Assembly (NCBI RefSeq): GCF_000016525.1
Contig: NC_009515.1
Span: forward strand, 451,001-515,000
DNA length: 64,000 nt
Source of the DNA: Methanobrevibacter smithii ATCC 35061
Lineage (GTDB): Archaea > Methanobacteriota > Methanobacteria > Methanobacteriales > Methanobacteriaceae
Direction of reading: 5' to 3'
Shown: positions 18,390 through 28,458 of the stretch, one piece after another
Layout: the number at the start of each line of letters is the position of its first letter
Position numbering within the stretch: the stretch's first letter is position 1
Notes under the pieces: generated by a model
What the model was told of the DNA's origin: nothing
Seen by the model: the letters and a program-made list of their open reading frames with translations, nothing else
The model's database searches: none
Translations under genes and position numbers: made by a program

Positions 18390-19379
18390 TCACCTGAAAT
18401 TTTTCATAAATTCGGACAATTCTTCTTCAATTGTTTCAAGTTCTCGAAATCCGATATGACCCAAATTAGAATCATAAATAATCAATTCAGAATCTTCAAT
18501 TAAATTATGCATTGGAATTGCATCTAAATTTGGAGGGAAATACTGGTCCTGATTTATTCCAATTATTAAAACTTTAGATCTTATTTTATTCAAATCCTTT
18601 TCAATATCATAATCCAGAGTTGCGTCATTACAATATTTAACATCAAAAATGCTGTCAAGCAATCCTTCATCTCCAAATTCATCAAATTCCACATCCAATT
18701 GACTATTCGGAATTTTATGAAGAGCTTCCTTTGAAATTCCGAAACTGTAAACCGCCTGAGTAGCCAGTCTTAGGGTTCTAACTAATGAAGAAGTATTTTT
18801 TCCAGAATCATAATCCCCGTCAGTTGAAATAATCTCATCAACTAATTTTGATAAAATATAATTGCGTCCCGCTACTTTATAACCGCTTGCTCCGGAAATA
18901 ATGAAATCCGCATAGTCAGGATATAGAACTGCACATGTCAAAGCTACAAAACCCCCCATGGAGTTCCCAATAATCCCCCTAACATGAGTTATTCCGAATT
19001 TGTCTTTTAAGAACTTATTTTGAAAATTAACCATATCTTCAATACTATACTTTGGAAATGAATTATTTAAATTAGTTGTTGATGGGCTACATGAACCTGG
19101 AGCACCTAATTCAGAAAGCGAAATAATAAAGAATTCATTTTTATCAAAAGGACCTCCAGTATAAGATAAAGGACATAATTTGCTAACTGAAGCATAATTT
19201 CCCAAAGAACCATGACAGTATACAATAGCATTATTAATACAACCGTTATCATCATATTTTGGAGTTCCAAAGGTCATATACTCTACAGAAACATTATTTA
19301 ATACATCTCCACTTTGGAATTTGAAAGAATCCATAATATATTCTTCACGCTTTGAAATAAAATAATCATCTAAATCCAT
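18390..19379 (-). CDS. alpha/beta hydrolase, homoserine acetyltransferase-like
   Basis: About 329 residues of alpha/beta-hydrolase fold, similar to the MetX group. The nucleophile elbow is GNSMGGF, the acid is probably the Asp of INQDQYFPPN, and the His is in LGHIGF. The N-terminal VEYMTFGTPKYD and NNAIVYCHGSLGN match the way MetX-type proteins open. True homoserine O-acetyltransferases carry further substrate motifs that I cannot confirm here, so the substrate is open. Two ATGs, at 19394 and 19379, are possible; the TATA-like AAATATTTAAA at about 19400 favours the second. Confidence 0.75.
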   Translation of the reverse strand: MDLDDYFISKREEYIMDSFKFQSGDVLNNVSVEYMTFGTPKYDDNGCINNAIVYCHGSLGNYASVSKLCPLSYTGGPFDKNEFFIISLSELGAPGSCSPSTTNLNNSFPKYSIEDMVNFQNKFLKDKFGITHVRGIIGNSMGGFVALTCAVLYPDYADFIISGASGYKVAGRNYILSKLVDEIISTDGDYDSGKNTSSLVRTLRLATQAVYSFGISKEALHKIPNSQLDVEFDEFGDEGLLDSIFDVKYCNDATLDYDIEKDLNKIRSKVLIIGINQDQYFPPNLDAIPMHNLIEDSELIIYDSNLGHIGFRELETIEEELSEFMKNFR

Positions 19380-19433
19380 GATAATAATTTCCATAATAAA
19401 ATATTTAAACTAAACTACAGTAATCTTATTTTA

Positions 19434-20216
19434 ATGAAATATAAAATACTAGAGAACCCAAATTGTGAAGATGCTTACGGTTTAATAGAAGAAGCATTAA
19501 GAAAAAGAGCTACAATTACAATATATGCCTGCTGTAAAGTCAATTATGAGGGAAGAGCATTAAGTGAATTGAATTGGGGAGAACGTATAATCCTAATAAA
19601 ACCAGACGGTTCATTTTTAATACATCAGGAAAAAAAAGTAGAGCCTGTAAATTGGCAACCTCCAAAATCCAAAACAAGAGGATATATCCAGGACAATAAC
19701 TTAATTTTAGAAAGCCACAGAAGAACACCTAAAGAATTATTAACTGTTGAAATTAGAAAAGTCCAATACATAACTTATGCAAACATTGAAGACTTTGAAG
19801 AACTTGAACAGGCAGGTTATGAAAAAGATATGGGAGACATGATTATGGAAAAACCCCATATGATTGAAGAAGGCTTCAAGCCAACAGCAAGAGAATACAG
19901 TGTTGAACACGGTTTTATAGACATTTTAGGAAAAGATTGTGATAACAACCTGATGATTTTGGAATTAAAAGCACGTAAAGCAGGAGTAAGTGCTGTAAAA
20001 CAACTGAAAAGATATCTTACTGATTTTGAAGATGATGACAATGATTATTTAAAAGAATGTCTTGTCCAAAAAAAGAAAATCAGAGGTTTGCTTGTAGCAC
20101 CATCACTTGGAGAAGATGCTAAAGAATTAATAGAAAAAGAAGGCATTGAGTTTGTAGCGGTAAATCCTCCAAAAGAATTAAAAAGAGATAAAAAAGTAAC
20201 ATTGGATGCTTTTTAA
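19434..20216 (+). CDS. nucS: endonuclease NucS
   Basis: A 260-residue NucS/EndoMS homologue, the archaeal and actinobacterial nuclease that cuts mismatched or branched DNA together with the sliding clamp. The N-terminal half is the beta-sandwich DNA-binding domain, and the C-terminal RecB-like nuclease core shows GFIDILGKD, ELKARKAGVSAVKQLKRY and VNPPKELK. The protein ends KKVTLDAF, a short tail resembling a clamp-interacting PIP box. It is convergent with the next gene and overlaps it by 4 bases. Confidence 0.92.
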   Translation: MKYKILENPNCEDAYGLIEEALRKRATITIYACCKVNYEGRALSELNWGERIILIKPDGSFLIHQEKKVEPVNWQPPKSKTRGYIQDNNLILESHRRTPKELLTVEIRKVQYITYANIEDFEELEQAGYEKDMGDMIMEKPHMIEEGFKPTAREYSVEHGFIDILGKDCDNNLMILELKARKAGVSAVKQLKRYLTDFEDDDNDYLKECLVQKKKIRGLLVAPSLGEDAKELIEKEGIEFVAVNPPKELKRDKKVTLDAF

Positions 20217-20692
20217 CTTAAAGACTTTTCAATTCTTTTTAATTCATCAACATAATATTTTTTAGTATGCAAATTAGCAGGAATTGAATTGGTTACATGA
20301 CACTCTTTTTCCAATTTGAAAATAAGATAATCTTCAGTATCTAAAGAAACAGAACCATCATCACTTAATAATTCTAAATTATCCAATTCTTCAAGAATAC
20401 TTTCATATTCTTTTTGTTCTAAAGCAATAACATCATCCAAATCCATTTTTTGTATTTTAGGATTTAGCTGTAAAGCAATAGCTACAAATCCGTTAACAGT
20501 TTTATTATCAATGTCAAATTCAGATTTTCTAATTTCCTCCATACTTAGTTTAACATGATGTAATGTAGCATTAGTAACAGGAATTTCTCTAGACAATCCA
20601 ATTTGATTTATTTCATAATGATTTTTCCAAGTACCAACTTTATAAATTGCATAATTTATGTTATCAAAGTTTATAATTTCAGGTTTTGCCAT
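20213..20692 (-). CDS. conserved hypothetical protein
   Basis: A 159-residue protein that I do not recognise: hydrophilic, acidic, with no membrane segment and no metal-binding motif. Its only notable property is position, overlapping the end of nucS by 4 bases on the opposite strand. Its upstream side faces the zinc-ribbon/PsbP-like gene, with about 100 bases between them carrying promoters for both. Confidence 0.55.
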   Translation of the reverse strand: MAKPEIINFDNINYAIYKVGTWKNHYEINQIGLSREIPVTNATLHHVKLSMEEIRKSEFDIDNKTVNGFVAIALQLNPKIQKMDLDDVIALEQKEYESILEELDNLELLSDDGSVSLDTEDYLIFKLEKECHVTNSIPANLHTKKYYVDELKRIEKSLS

Positions 20693-20789
20693 ACTATCAC
20701 ACTTACATATTATTTATATCCACTGATTAAAAAACATTTAGTTTTAAATATTATAAATAATAAAAGTTAAATTTAATGGAGGTTAGGCT

Positions 20790-21488
20790 GTGAAAAAATG
20801 TCCCGAATGTGGAAATCCTAGTTACGATGGTGCACCTGCATGTGGGAACTGTGGATATAAATTTCCAAAAATGAAACCCTCAGCTCCTAAAAAGGAAATA
20901 TTTGATAAAGCTCCTGAAAAAAAGAAAAAACAATTTAGCGACGAAGAAAGTACAATTGAAATCATTAAAGAAAACAAAATTCTCATTGGAGCAATTATAC
21001 TTATTACAATAATCGTCATCTGCGGAATTGTCATCACAGGACCAAACAATAATAACCAAACTGCACAAAGTGGAGATATGGTTAAATTTTCTGAAGCAGG
21101 ATTTTCTTTCAGCTATCCAAGCAGTTGGAATGAAGTAAATGGAACTGACAGCGACCATGAAGGTTCCGTCTTCTTTAAAAACGAAAATGGCACTATTATC
21201 CAATATTATAATGTATCTAATGATTCCACATCATTAAAAGATATAACTCAAGATAGAATTAGTTATGCTCAGGAAAATGGAAATTATATAGATACAGTTC
21301 AGACAATAACATTAGATGGTAGAAACGCTTCAGACGTAATTTTAGAACAATCAAATGGAAATTACACCAGATATGTATCATTATTCAGCAATGGAGAATT
21401 ATATGTATTTAAAATAAGTGGCGATTCATTAAATTCCATTAATTCTAGTGATATTAATACTGTACTTCAAACCGCAGATATTGCATAA
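20790..21488 (+). CDS. zinc-ribbon, membrane-anchored protein with PsbP-like domain
   Basis: A 232-residue protein. Residues 1-25 are a zinc ribbon (CPECG then CGNCGYKFP). A hydrophilic stretch leads to a membrane segment (ILIGAIILITIIVICGIVI, about 70-88). The remaining 140 residues are predicted extracytoplasmic, with an FSFSYPSSWNEV opening typical of the PsbP/DUF1795 fold and several N-x-S/T sites. The start is GTG at 20790, fixed by a strong GGAGGT ribosome site at 20778-20783. Function unknown; an extracytoplasmic binding role anchored by a cytosolic zinc ribbon is possible. It is followed by a clear hairpin terminator. Confidence 0.75.
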   Translation: MKKCPECGNPSYDGAPACGNCGYKFPKMKPSAPKKEIFDKAPEKKKKQFSDEESTIEIIKENKILIGAIILITIIVICGIVITGPNNNNQTAQSGDMVKFSEAGFSFSYPSSWNEVNGTDSDHEGSVFFKNENGTIIQYYNVSNDSTSLKDITQDRISYAQENGNYIDTVQTITLDGRNASDVILEQSNGNYTRYVSLFSNGELYVFKISGDSLNSINSSDINTVLQTADIA

Positions 21489-21513
21489 GTATGAATTATT
21501 TCATACTTTTTTC
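21487..21513 (+). terminator. hairpin terminator after the PsbP-like gene
   Basis: A perfect 9-base inverted repeat, AAGTATGAA and TTCATACTT, separated by TTAT and followed by a T-run. It begins within the stop codon of the upstream gene and lies before the nitrilase gene, marking them as separate transcription units. Confidence 0.65.
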
Positions 21514-21533
21514 TATTTTTTAAAGTGTTTAAT

Positions 21534-22358
21534 ATGAAAATTAAAATTGCACTATGTCAGATTAATGTAGTTGACAATAAAGAAAAAAACATTGAAAATG
21601 CCACATCTATGATTTTAAAAGCAGTTAAACAGAATGCTGATTTTATTGTTCTTCCCGAAATGTTTAATTGCCCATATTCCAATGAAAAGTTCATAGAATA
21701 CTGTGAAGAAGAAACACATAGCCCAACATTATCCAAAATAGCCAAATTAGCTAATGAAAATAATACATATATTTTAGCAGGATCCATTCCTGAAAAGGAA
21801 GGCTCAAAAATCTTTAACACCAGCTATTTATTTGATAAAAACGGTGAAATAATAGCCAAACATCAAAAAATGCACCTATTTGATATTGATGTTAAAGGAA
21901 AAATTTATTTTAAGGAATCAGACACATTAAGTTCCGGAAATAAAGTTACAATAGCCAAAACAGACTTTGGAAAAGTAGGTATCGGAATCTGTTATGATAT
22001 TCGTTTTCCTGAACTGGCTAAACTAATGGCAGAAGCCGGAGCTCAAATTCTGTTTTATCCCGGAGCATTTAACATGACAACAGGTCCTGCCCATTGGGAA
22101 CTTACATTCAGATCCAGAGCTTTGGATAATCAGGTTTATTGTGTTGGTGTTGCACCTGCACTAAATAAAGATGCAAGCTATCACAGTTACGGCCATTCAA
22201 TTATTGCAAATCCATGGGGTGAAGTGATTGTCCAGCTGGATGAACAGGAAAACATGGAAATAGCAGAAATAGATTTAGAGGAAATAAAAAAAGTAAGAAC
22301 AGAACTTCCTCTTTTAAAAAACAAAAGAAGTGATTTATATAAGATTAACTTAATTTAG
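21534..22358 (+). CDS. carbon-nitrogen hydrolase (nitrilase superfamily, omega-amidase-like)
   Basis: A 274-residue nitrilase-superfamily enzyme. The catalytic Glu-Lys-Cys triad is visible as the Glu of VLPEMFNCPYS, the Lys of KHQKMHLFDIDV, and the Cys of GICYDIRFPEL. The KMHLFDID segment and the length fit the omega-amidase/Nit2-like branch, which hydrolyses alpha-keto acid amides such as 2-oxoglutaramate. The exact substrate is inferred. ATG 21534 was taken because the three extra upstream codons have no better ribosome site. Its 3' end overlaps the convergent HEAT-repeat gene by 14 bases. Confidence 0.88.
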   Translation: MKIKIALCQINVVDNKEKNIENATSMILKAVKQNADFIVLPEMFNCPYSNEKFIEYCEEETHSPTLSKIAKLANENNTYILAGSIPEKEGSKIFNTSYLFDKNGEIIAKHQKMHLFDIDVKGKIYFKESDTLSSGNKVTIAKTDFGKVGIGICYDIRFPELAKLMAEAGAQILFYPGAFNMTTGPAHWELTFRSRALDNQVYCVGVAPALNKDASYHSYGHSIIANPWGEVIVQLDEQENMEIAEIDLEEIKKVRTELPLLKNKRSDLYKINLI

Positions 22359-23196
22359 CTAATCTTTTTTCAAACCAATCTTCTTTTCCCGGTTTTTTCT
22401 TAGATAAAACTTCAATAGCCTTATTTAAAATTCTGATTTCATTTTCCAAATCATTGTTCTTTCTATAAAGAATACATAATCTTTTATAAGGAGCATCTTT
22501 TGGCTGTTCTTCAGTTACATACTGTTCATATTCTTTAATAGCTTTTTGAACATTGGTTTTTTCCATTTCCTTAATTGTACTCATTGGTTTTACTTTTGAT
22601 AAAGTTTTACCAGATGCTTTTGCTTTTTTAGCCTTATCTGCTTTTTTAAGAGCCTTGTTACATGATTTTTTAAAGTCTTTATCTTTTTCCTTACGTCTTG
22701 CATCTTTAATTAAATCAATGGATTCGTCAGAAGCTAAATCCCCCAATGCATAAATAGTAGCTAAACGGACACCCCAGTCTTCATCTTCAAGTCCTTTAGC
22801 TATTGTATATAATTCATCATGTGCCTGAAGCTCCCCTAAAGCCCTTATTGCTGTTTTTCTTACTCCAAAATCATCATCCTCTACAGCACCTGCAAAATAA
22901 GGAATAACTTTTTCATCCTTAGTTTCTTTAAGAGCAAATGTTAAAAAACGTTTATTTTTACCTTCTGATGCCTCAAATTTTTCAATTAATTTATCCCTGG
23001 CAACTTCCCCCATGTTACCTAAAATTTCAGCTGCTTTAAATCTTATTTGAGCATTATCATCAGTAGTTGCTTCAATTAATGGATCAATAGCTTCAATGTC
23101 AGTTACACCAATCAAAGCATTGACCGCTTCCTTTCTTACACTTACATCATCATCTGAGAGATTATCAATAGCTTCCTTTAAAATTAAATCAGACAT
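22345..23196 (-). CDS. HEAT-repeat protein (PBS-lyase type)
   Basis: A 283-residue protein. The first 180 residues hold five to six PBS-lyase-type HEAT repeats of about 31 residues (for example VRKEAVNALIGVTDIEAIDP and VRLATIYALGDLASDESIDL). A Lys/Ala-rich linker follows and then a helical C-terminus (about 215-283) that looks like a TPR pair. These modules mediate protein-protein contacts. No catalytic residue is visible and the partner is unknown. It is divergent from the lhr helicase gene. Confidence 0.8.
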   Translation of the reverse strand: MSDLILKEAIDNLSDDDVSVRKEAVNALIGVTDIEAIDPLIEATTDDNAQIRFKAAEILGNMGEVARDKLIEKFEASEGKNKRFLTFALKETKDEKVIPYFAGAVEDDDFGVRKTAIRALGELQAHDELYTIAKGLEDEDWGVRLATIYALGDLASDESIDLIKDARRKEKDKDFKKSCNKALKKADKAKKAKASGKTLSKVKPMSTIKEMEKTNVQKAIKEYEQYVTEEQPKDAPYKRLCILYRKNNDLENEIRILNKAIEVLSKKKPGKEDWFEKRLAKLS

Positions 23197-23284
23197 TTTA
23201 TATCTCCTAAAAGTTTAAAACTTATATTAATAATAAATTAGTTTTAGTAAATATATAATCTTTAAGATAAAAGTTGAGATAAAA

Positions 23285-25885
23285 ATGATAACTGAGCAAA
23301 CAAAAAGCTATTCAAAAAAACAAATATACAAAACCCTACATCCATGGGTTAGACAATGGTTCGATGAAACTTTCGAAGATTTTACTCCAGCTCAGAAAAA
23401 GTCAATTGTAGACATTCACAAAGGAAACAATATTTTGGTTTCATCACCTACAGGATCAGGAAAAACATTAACTGCTTTTTTATCAATACTTAGTGAACTA
23501 ACAACTCTTTCCCAGAAAGGTGAACTTGAAGATAAAGTTTATTGCATTTATATTTCACCACTGAAAGCTTTGGATAATGATATTGAAAAAAATCTGGAGG
23601 AACCTCTTAAAGGCATTGAAAAAATTGCAGGAAAGGATTTGGGAATCAGAAAGGCCGTCCGAACAGGTGACACTACCCAATATCAAAGACAGAAAATGCT
23701 TAAAAAGCCCCCACACATCCTAATTACCACCCCTGAAACTTTATCCATTTTACTGGTAGCACCAAAGTTTAGGGAAAAATTAAGCAATGTGAAATATGTT
23801 ATAATTGATGAAATACATTCACTTGCTGAAAATAAACGTGGTGTACATCTAAGTTTATCACTTGAGCGTTTACAACATTTAATTGGACAATATACAAGAA
23901 TTGGACTTTCAGCTACTGTCAGCCCTCTTGAAGAAGTCGCCAAATTCCTTGTAGGTTATGAATACGGAGTTGAGCGGGATTGTAAAATCATCAATATAAA
24001 TTACCTTAAAGACCTGGATATAAAAGTTCTATGTCCTGTTAGTGACATTATGCTGGCAGATAGTGAGGATACCCGACTTGGAACATATAACTTATTGGAT
24101 GACCTGATTCAGGAAAATAAAACCACCCTTGTCTTTACAAATACAAGAAGTGGAACTGAACGTTTTGTCTACAATCTTAAAAAAATGTTTCCAAAAAACT
24201 ATAATGATGAAAATATAATGGCCCATCACTCTTCACTTTCAAAAGAGGTTCGTCTAGCAACTGAAAACAAATTAAAAGAAGGAAAACTTAAAGTCGTAGT
24301 TTCATCAACATCACTGGAATTGGGAATAGATATAGGATATATTGATTTGGTTGTTCTTATTAACTCTCCAAAATCCGTTTCAAGAGCTCTTCAAAGAATC
24401 GGAAGAAGCGGACACAAATTAAATGAAAAATCCACCGGAAGAATTATTGTAACAAATCGTGATGATCTGGTTGAATGTTCTGTTTTGTTAAAAGATGCCA
24501 AAGAAGGTAAAATTGATAAAATAAACATTCCTCAAAATTGTTTAGATGTTCTGGCCCAGCACATTTATGGAATGAGTATTGAAAATCCCTGGGACATCGA
24601 TTACGCATATGATGTAATCAGAAAAAGCTATTGCTACAAAAATTTAACCAGAGATGATTATGAAGATGTTTTAAGCTATATGGCTGGAGAATATGAAGAG
24701 CTTGAAGAGAGATATGTTTATGCTAAAATCTGGATAGATTATAAGGAAAACACCTTCGGCAAACGTGGAAAACTAGCCAGAATGTTATATTCAACAAATA
24801 TCGGAACAATTCCCGACAGCTCAGGAGTTTTAGTTAAATGTGACGGTGAAACTGTCGGAAAAATAGAAGAGGACTTTATGGAAAGACTGAAAAAAGGAGA
24901 CACTTTTGTTTTAGGCGGACAGACATACCGTTTCAATTATGGAAAAGGAATGACAATAAATGTTTCACCGGCTAATGGCCCTCCAACAATTCCTTCCTGG
25001 TTTTCACAGCAATTACCATTATCTTTTGACTTGGCTATGGATATTCAAAGATTCAGAGCACATATGGATGCCAAATTCAGATACGGCAAAAGCAAACAGG
25101 AAATTATGGAGTTCATATACGATTACTTATATGTAGATGACTTTGCAGCCAATTCAATTTATGAATACTTTGTAGAACAGTACACATATGCAAAAATACC
25201 TAGCAATCAGAGGTTATTGATTGAATACTATAAGGGATTTGGTGACAGGCGTTTTGTAATATTCCACAGCTTATTTGGGAGAAAGGTAAATGATGCACTT
25301 TCAAGAGCAGTAGCTTACATTGTTGCAAGACAGTACAATACAAATGTTACAATATCCATCTCAGACAACGGATTTTACTTAAGTGCAGAAGGAACCCTTG
25401 GAGGGCTGGAAGCATTTAAACAGCTAACTCCAGAAAACTTTAAAAATATCCTAACACAATCATTAAATAAAACCGAAACATTAGCCAGCAGATTCAGACA
25501 TTGTGCCGGCAGATCACTAATGACCCTTAGACACTATAAAGGAGAGGCAAAATCTGTTGGTCGCCAACAGGTGAGAGGAAAAATATTGCTTAAATTTGTT
25601 CAGGAAATGGATAATGACTTTTCAATCCTAAAAGAAGCTAGAAGAGAAGCATTGGAAGATTATATGGATGTCAATAATGCTCTTAAAGTTATTGAACTAA
25701 TAGCTAACGGGCAAATGGAAATTAAAACGATAAATACAATTATCCCAACCCCATTTGCATTTAATTTAGTTTCACAAGGGTATTTGGATGTATTAAACCA
25801 GAATGATAAAGCGGAATTTACAAAAAGAATGCACAAAGCTGTTTTAGAGCAGATAAAAGAAAAATTAAAAGAAAGTGATTTATAA
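23285..25885 (+). CDS. lhr: Lhr-type ATP-dependent helicase
   Basis: An 866-residue superfamily 2 DNA helicase of the archaeal Lhr group. Motifs in order: Walker [40 protein letters not shown], and [14 protein letters not shown] with QRIGRSGH. The C-terminal Lhr-specific winged-helix and beta-sheet domains occupy about residues 430-866. These enzymes act in DNA repair, probably at stalled forks. The length is normal for archaeal Lhr. A small flavodoxin gene follows after 11 bases. Confidence 0.93.
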   Translation: MITEQTKSYSKKQIYKTLHPWVRQWFDETFEDFTPAQKKSIVDIHKGNNILVSSPTGSGKTLTAFLSILSELTTLSQKGELEDKVYCIYISPLKALDNDIEKNLEEPLKGIEKIAGKDLGIRKAVRTGDTTQYQRQKMLKKPPHILITTPETLSILLVAPKFREKLSNVKYVIIDEIHSLAENKRGVHLSLSLERLQHLIGQYTRIGLSATVSPLEEVAKFLVGYEYGVERDCKIININYLKDLDIKVLCPVSDIMLADSEDTRLGTYNLLDDLIQENKTTLVFTNTRSGTERFVYNLKKMFPKNYNDENIMAHHSSLSKEVRLATENKLKEGKLKVVVSSTSLELGIDIGYIDLVVLINSPKSVSRALQRIGRSGHKLNEKSTGRIIVTNRDDLVECSVLLKDAKEGKIDKINIPQNCLDVLAQHIYGMSIENPWDIDYAYDVIRKSYCYKNLTRDDYEDVLSYMAGEYEELEERYVYAKIWIDYKENTFGKRGKLARMLYSTNIGTIPDSSGVLVKCDGETVGKIEEDFMERLKKGDTFVLGGQTYRFNYGKGMTINVSPANGPPTIPSWFSQQLPLSFDLAMDIQRFRAHMDAKFRYGKSKQEIMEFIYDYLYVDDFAANSIYEYFVEQYTYAKIPSNQRLLIEYYKGFGDRRFVIFHSLFGRKVNDALSRAVAYIVARQYNTNVTISISDNGFYLSAEGTLGGLEAFKQLTPENFKNILTQSLNKTETLASRFRHCAGRSLMTLRHYKGEAKSVGRQQVRGKILLKFVQEMDNDFSILKEARREALEDYMDVNNALKVIELIANGQMEIKTINTIIPTPFAFNLVSQGYLDVLNQNDKAEFTKRMHKAVLEQIKEKLKESDL

Positions 25886-25896
25886 AAAGTGGTAAT

Positions 25897-26364
25897 ATGA
25901 AAACATTATTAGTATATTATTCCAGAACACAAATAACCGAAAAAATAGCTAAAACCATTCAAAAAGACCTGGATTGTGATATTGAAGAAATCACAGTTGG
26001 AGACAAATATGACGGAACTATAGGATACATAAAAGGAGGATTTGATGCAAGTGCAAACAGAGTCTGTGAAATTAACAAGGTAACTAAAAATCCCAAAGAT
26101 TACGATTTAGTTATAATTGGAACTCCTGTCTGGGCAGCTACAATGGCAACACCAATATACAGCTATTTAAAAGAATATGGCAATCAAATCAAAAATCTGG
26201 CCAGTTTTTGTACATGCGGAGGCAGCGGATATGAAAAAACCTTAAAGAAAATAGCTAAAATAACCGGCAAAACTCCAATAGCTACAATGTATCTGACAAA
26301 AAATGAAATTGAAAATCCTGAAGAAAACATAAATAACTTTGAAAACAAAATTAATAACAGGTGA
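25897..26364 (+). CDS. flavodoxin family protein
   Basis: A 155-residue flavodoxin-fold protein. The FMN phosphate loop is YYSRTQITEKIAKTI at residues 8-22, and the ring-contacting loops are GTPVWAATMATP and CTCGGSGYEKTL. In methanogens such proteins serve as electron carriers or quinone-reductase-like enzymes; the partner is unknown. It is in an apparent transcript with lhr and the two membrane-protein genes that follow. Confidence 0.85.
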   Translation: MKTLLVYYSRTQITEKIAKTIQKDLDCDIEEITVGDKYDGTIGYIKGGFDASANRVCEINKVTKNPKDYDLVIIGTPVWAATMATPIYSYLKEYGNQIKNLASFCTCGGSGYEKTLKKIAKITGKTPIATMYLTKNEIENPEENINNFENKINNR

Positions 26365-26369
26365 TAAAA

Positions 26370-26738
26370 ATGACTAAATGGGGACCAGTATTTCTTGGTT
26401 TTATCCTTGCAGTAATTGTAAAATCATTCTTTGCACATTATGAATTTATAGGATTACTCCTTGTTGGATTTATAGTAGGATATTTATGCCGTGACGGAGC
26501 AATAAGCGGAATGTGGAATGCAGCAGTTGCCGGTGCATTCGGAACCATAGTATCTGCAATATTATTTGTTATAATTGCTACCTTTGGAGGAGCTCTATTT
26601 GGAATCTTCGGAGGTTTAGTTGGATTTACAGTATCCGGAATTACAACAGTCTTTATAGTTTTAGGATATTTAATATACTATGCAATAGTCATGGGTATTG
26701 CTGGCGGTGTTGGAGGATTAATTTCTTCTAAAAAATAA
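26370..26738 (+). CDS. DUF5518-like membrane protein
   Basis: A 122-residue protein with four Gly-rich membrane segments (GFILAVIVKSFF, GLLLVGFIVGYLCRDGAISG, and two later). The LCRDG-ISGMWNAAVAGA stretch is typical of the small methanogen membrane proteins grouped as DUF5518. ATG 26370 has a GGTGAT ribosome site that overlaps the end of the flavodoxin gene. Function unknown. Confidence 0.75.
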   Translation: MTKWGPVFLGFILAVIVKSFFAHYEFIGLLLVGFIVGYLCRDGAISGMWNAAVAGAFGTIVSAILFVIIATFGGALFGIFGGLVGFTVSGITTVFIVLGYLIYYAIVMGIAGGVGGLISSKK

Positions 26739-26750
26739 GGGGAAAAATAT

Positions 26751-27158
26751 ATGGATTTTAAAAATTTTATTGATTGGAAATCATTTATAATGGGAGCCGC
26801 ATTTGCTTCATTTATCTGTGTTGTTGCATCACAGTACCAATTAGATTGGTTATATGCATTTGCAGCTATTGGTTTACTTTATGTTGGTTATAAAGCTAAA
26901 AATATGAAATGGGGAGCTATTTTAGGTGCAATAGCAGCAACTCCATTATTTGTACTTGCAGCATATGGTGTTTTCGGACCTCTTTCAGACAGTTCTTTTG
27001 ATCCGCAAGTAAGTATGTTTGTTACACTTATTGCTGTTCTCATGGTTGGAGCATTAGTTGGTTTTGTTGGAGCATACACTTACAGAAATAGGCAAAGAGC
27101 AATTGCTGCAAAGGAAAAACAAGCAAAAACAGGTAAAAATAAAAAAGGAAAAAAATAA
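26751..27158 (+). CDS. small membrane protein with basic tail
   Basis: A 135-residue protein with four hydrophobic segments and a strongly basic C-terminus (KEKQAKTGKNKKGKK). The gene follows the DUF5518-like gene by 12 bases with a GGGGAAAA ribosome site and may be a distant relative of it. Function unknown. Confidence 0.7.
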   Translation: MDFKNFIDWKSFIMGAAFASFICVVASQYQLDWLYAFAAIGLLYVGYKAKNMKWGAILGAIAATPLFVLAAYGVFGPLSDSSFDPQVSMFVTLIAVLMVGALVGFVGAYTYRNRQRAIAAKEKQAKTGKNKKGKK

Positions 27159-27179
27159 TTTTAAGTTATTATTTTTTCC
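27147..27179. terminator. shared two-way terminator
   Basis: The ends of the convergent genes at 26751-27158 and 27161-28252 share an imperfect inverted repeat, GGAAAAAAATAAT facing ATTATTTTTTCC. It gives a T-run on each strand after the hairpin, so it could end transcription from both sides. Confidence 0.45.
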
Positions 27180-28252
27180 AATTCTTCTTTTTTAATTGCA
27201 TTTTTAATTTCAAGGGCAATTCTTCTACCCATACTCATAGGTTTTCCATAAGTTAAATAGCTGTAAGGTGAACCTCCCATAAAAGTATTAGTTCCACCAT
27301 CGGTTCTAGCACTTATTTCAAAACAGATTACTTCTAAATTATCATTTACTAAAGTTTGCATACAGAACGGGCCGTTTAATCCAGGAGCAACAAGTTTTTT
27401 AGCACTTTCCACTAATTTATCCGCCATTTCAAATACTTGAGGAAGTAAAGATTCTCTGATAACTGCAGGATGATTACCTGTAACCACATAAGATGGGCTT
27501 AAATCAATATCTAACTGGTCTTTAGCAGGCATTCTTACAAAACCGTCAATACTGGATTCATATCTTGTATCCATACCTAACAATTCAACTTCATCTTCCA
27601 AAGCGGAATAGAAATAATGTATACAGTAATTACATCCGGAAACATATTCTTCAATATGTGCATTAGCTACATCTGAGTCTTCCAGCCATCCGCGAGCTTT
27701 CATGGCATCTATTTTTTTATTGAATTCTTCAGGAGATGATGCTACAAAATAACCTCTTCCTCCCCTTGCACCAGGGAATTTAACCATAACCGGACGGTCA
27801 ATTTCTGAAGGATTATCATATTTGTAAGGTATTCTTACTTCACCTTCAACAAGAAGTGCTCTTTCTTTGTCTCTTTCAGCTTCCCATCTTAAAATATCCC
27901 TATTACCAAACATAGGAACATTAAATTTATCTTCAACATTGTCAAGACCTGCATATGCTACAAATGAACCGTGAGGTATAACAATAGCATTCATGTCTCT
28001 TAGCTTTTGCTGAACATCCTCATTGACAATGTCTTTAAATTTGTCAACGATTATATATTCATCTGCAACATCAAAACGTTGATATGGTACTTCTCTTCCT
28101 TTTTCACAAACAATAGCTGTTCTAAAACCTTCTTCTTTTGCACCTTGTAGAATATGCAAGGAAGTGTGGCTTCCAAGAGTAGCTATGGTTATATTGTCTT
28201 TGTCGTAATTGTCTAATATCTCAAAAATATCTTCAAGTTTAACTTCTCCCAT
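27161..28252 (-). CDS. purP: PurP, formate-dependent FAICAR synthetase
   Basis: A 363-residue ATP-grasp enzyme that formylates AICAR to FAICAR with formate and ATP in archaeal purine synthesis, replacing the folate-dependent PurH transformylase. Family segments include TLGSHTSLHILQGAKEEGF, VIPHGSFVAYAG, FPGARGGRGYFVA and ISARTDGGTNTFMGGSPYSY. Methanobacteriales rely on PurP because they lack the usual folate cofactor. The gene is divergent from the phosphodiesterase gene across about 200 bases holding an unusual nested inverted repeat. Confidence 0.95.
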   Translation of the reverse strand: MGEVKLEDIFEILDNYDKDNITIATLGSHTSLHILQGAKEEGFRTAIVCEKGREVPYQRFDVADEYIIVDKFKDIVNEDVQQKLRDMNAIVIPHGSFVAYAGLDNVEDKFNVPMFGNRDILRWEAERDKERALLVEGEVRIPYKYDNPSEIDRPVMVKFPGARGGRGYFVASSPEEFNKKIDAMKARGWLEDSDVANAHIEEYVSGCNYCIHYFYSALEDEVELLGMDTRYESSIDGFVRMPAKDQLDIDLSPSYVVTGNHPAVIRESLLPQVFEMADKLVESAKKLVAPGLNGPFCMQTLVNDNLEVICFEISARTDGGTNTFMGGSPYSYLTYGKPMSMGRRIALEIKNAIKKEELEKIIT

Positions 28253-28330
28253 TTTAATATCTCCTCAAAGAATTGATGTATAATAATATATATTTAAGAT
28301 ATTATAACCCTTTTTGTTTTTAAAAAAAAG

Positions 28331-28379
28331 ATTGAACAGAACAGTTAATTTTTAAAAAAACAATTAACAAAAATTCAAT
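28331..28379. promoter_or_regulatory. nested inverted repeat between purP and the phosphodiesterase gene
   Basis: Two inverted repeats share one centre: ATTGAA (28331) with TTCAAT (ending 28379), and GTTAATT (28344-28350) with AATTAAC (28362-28368). It lies about 80 bases upstream of the purP start and the same distance upstream of the other gene. It could be an operator for a dimeric repressor or a DNA cruciform. Random A+T-rich symmetry is the alternative. Confidence 0.35.
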
Positions 28380-28458
28380 CAAATGTTAAAAACAAATATT
28401 AAAAAGGATAACTGATAAAATAATAAATTAGAAATTTTTAAATCATGAGATGAACTTT

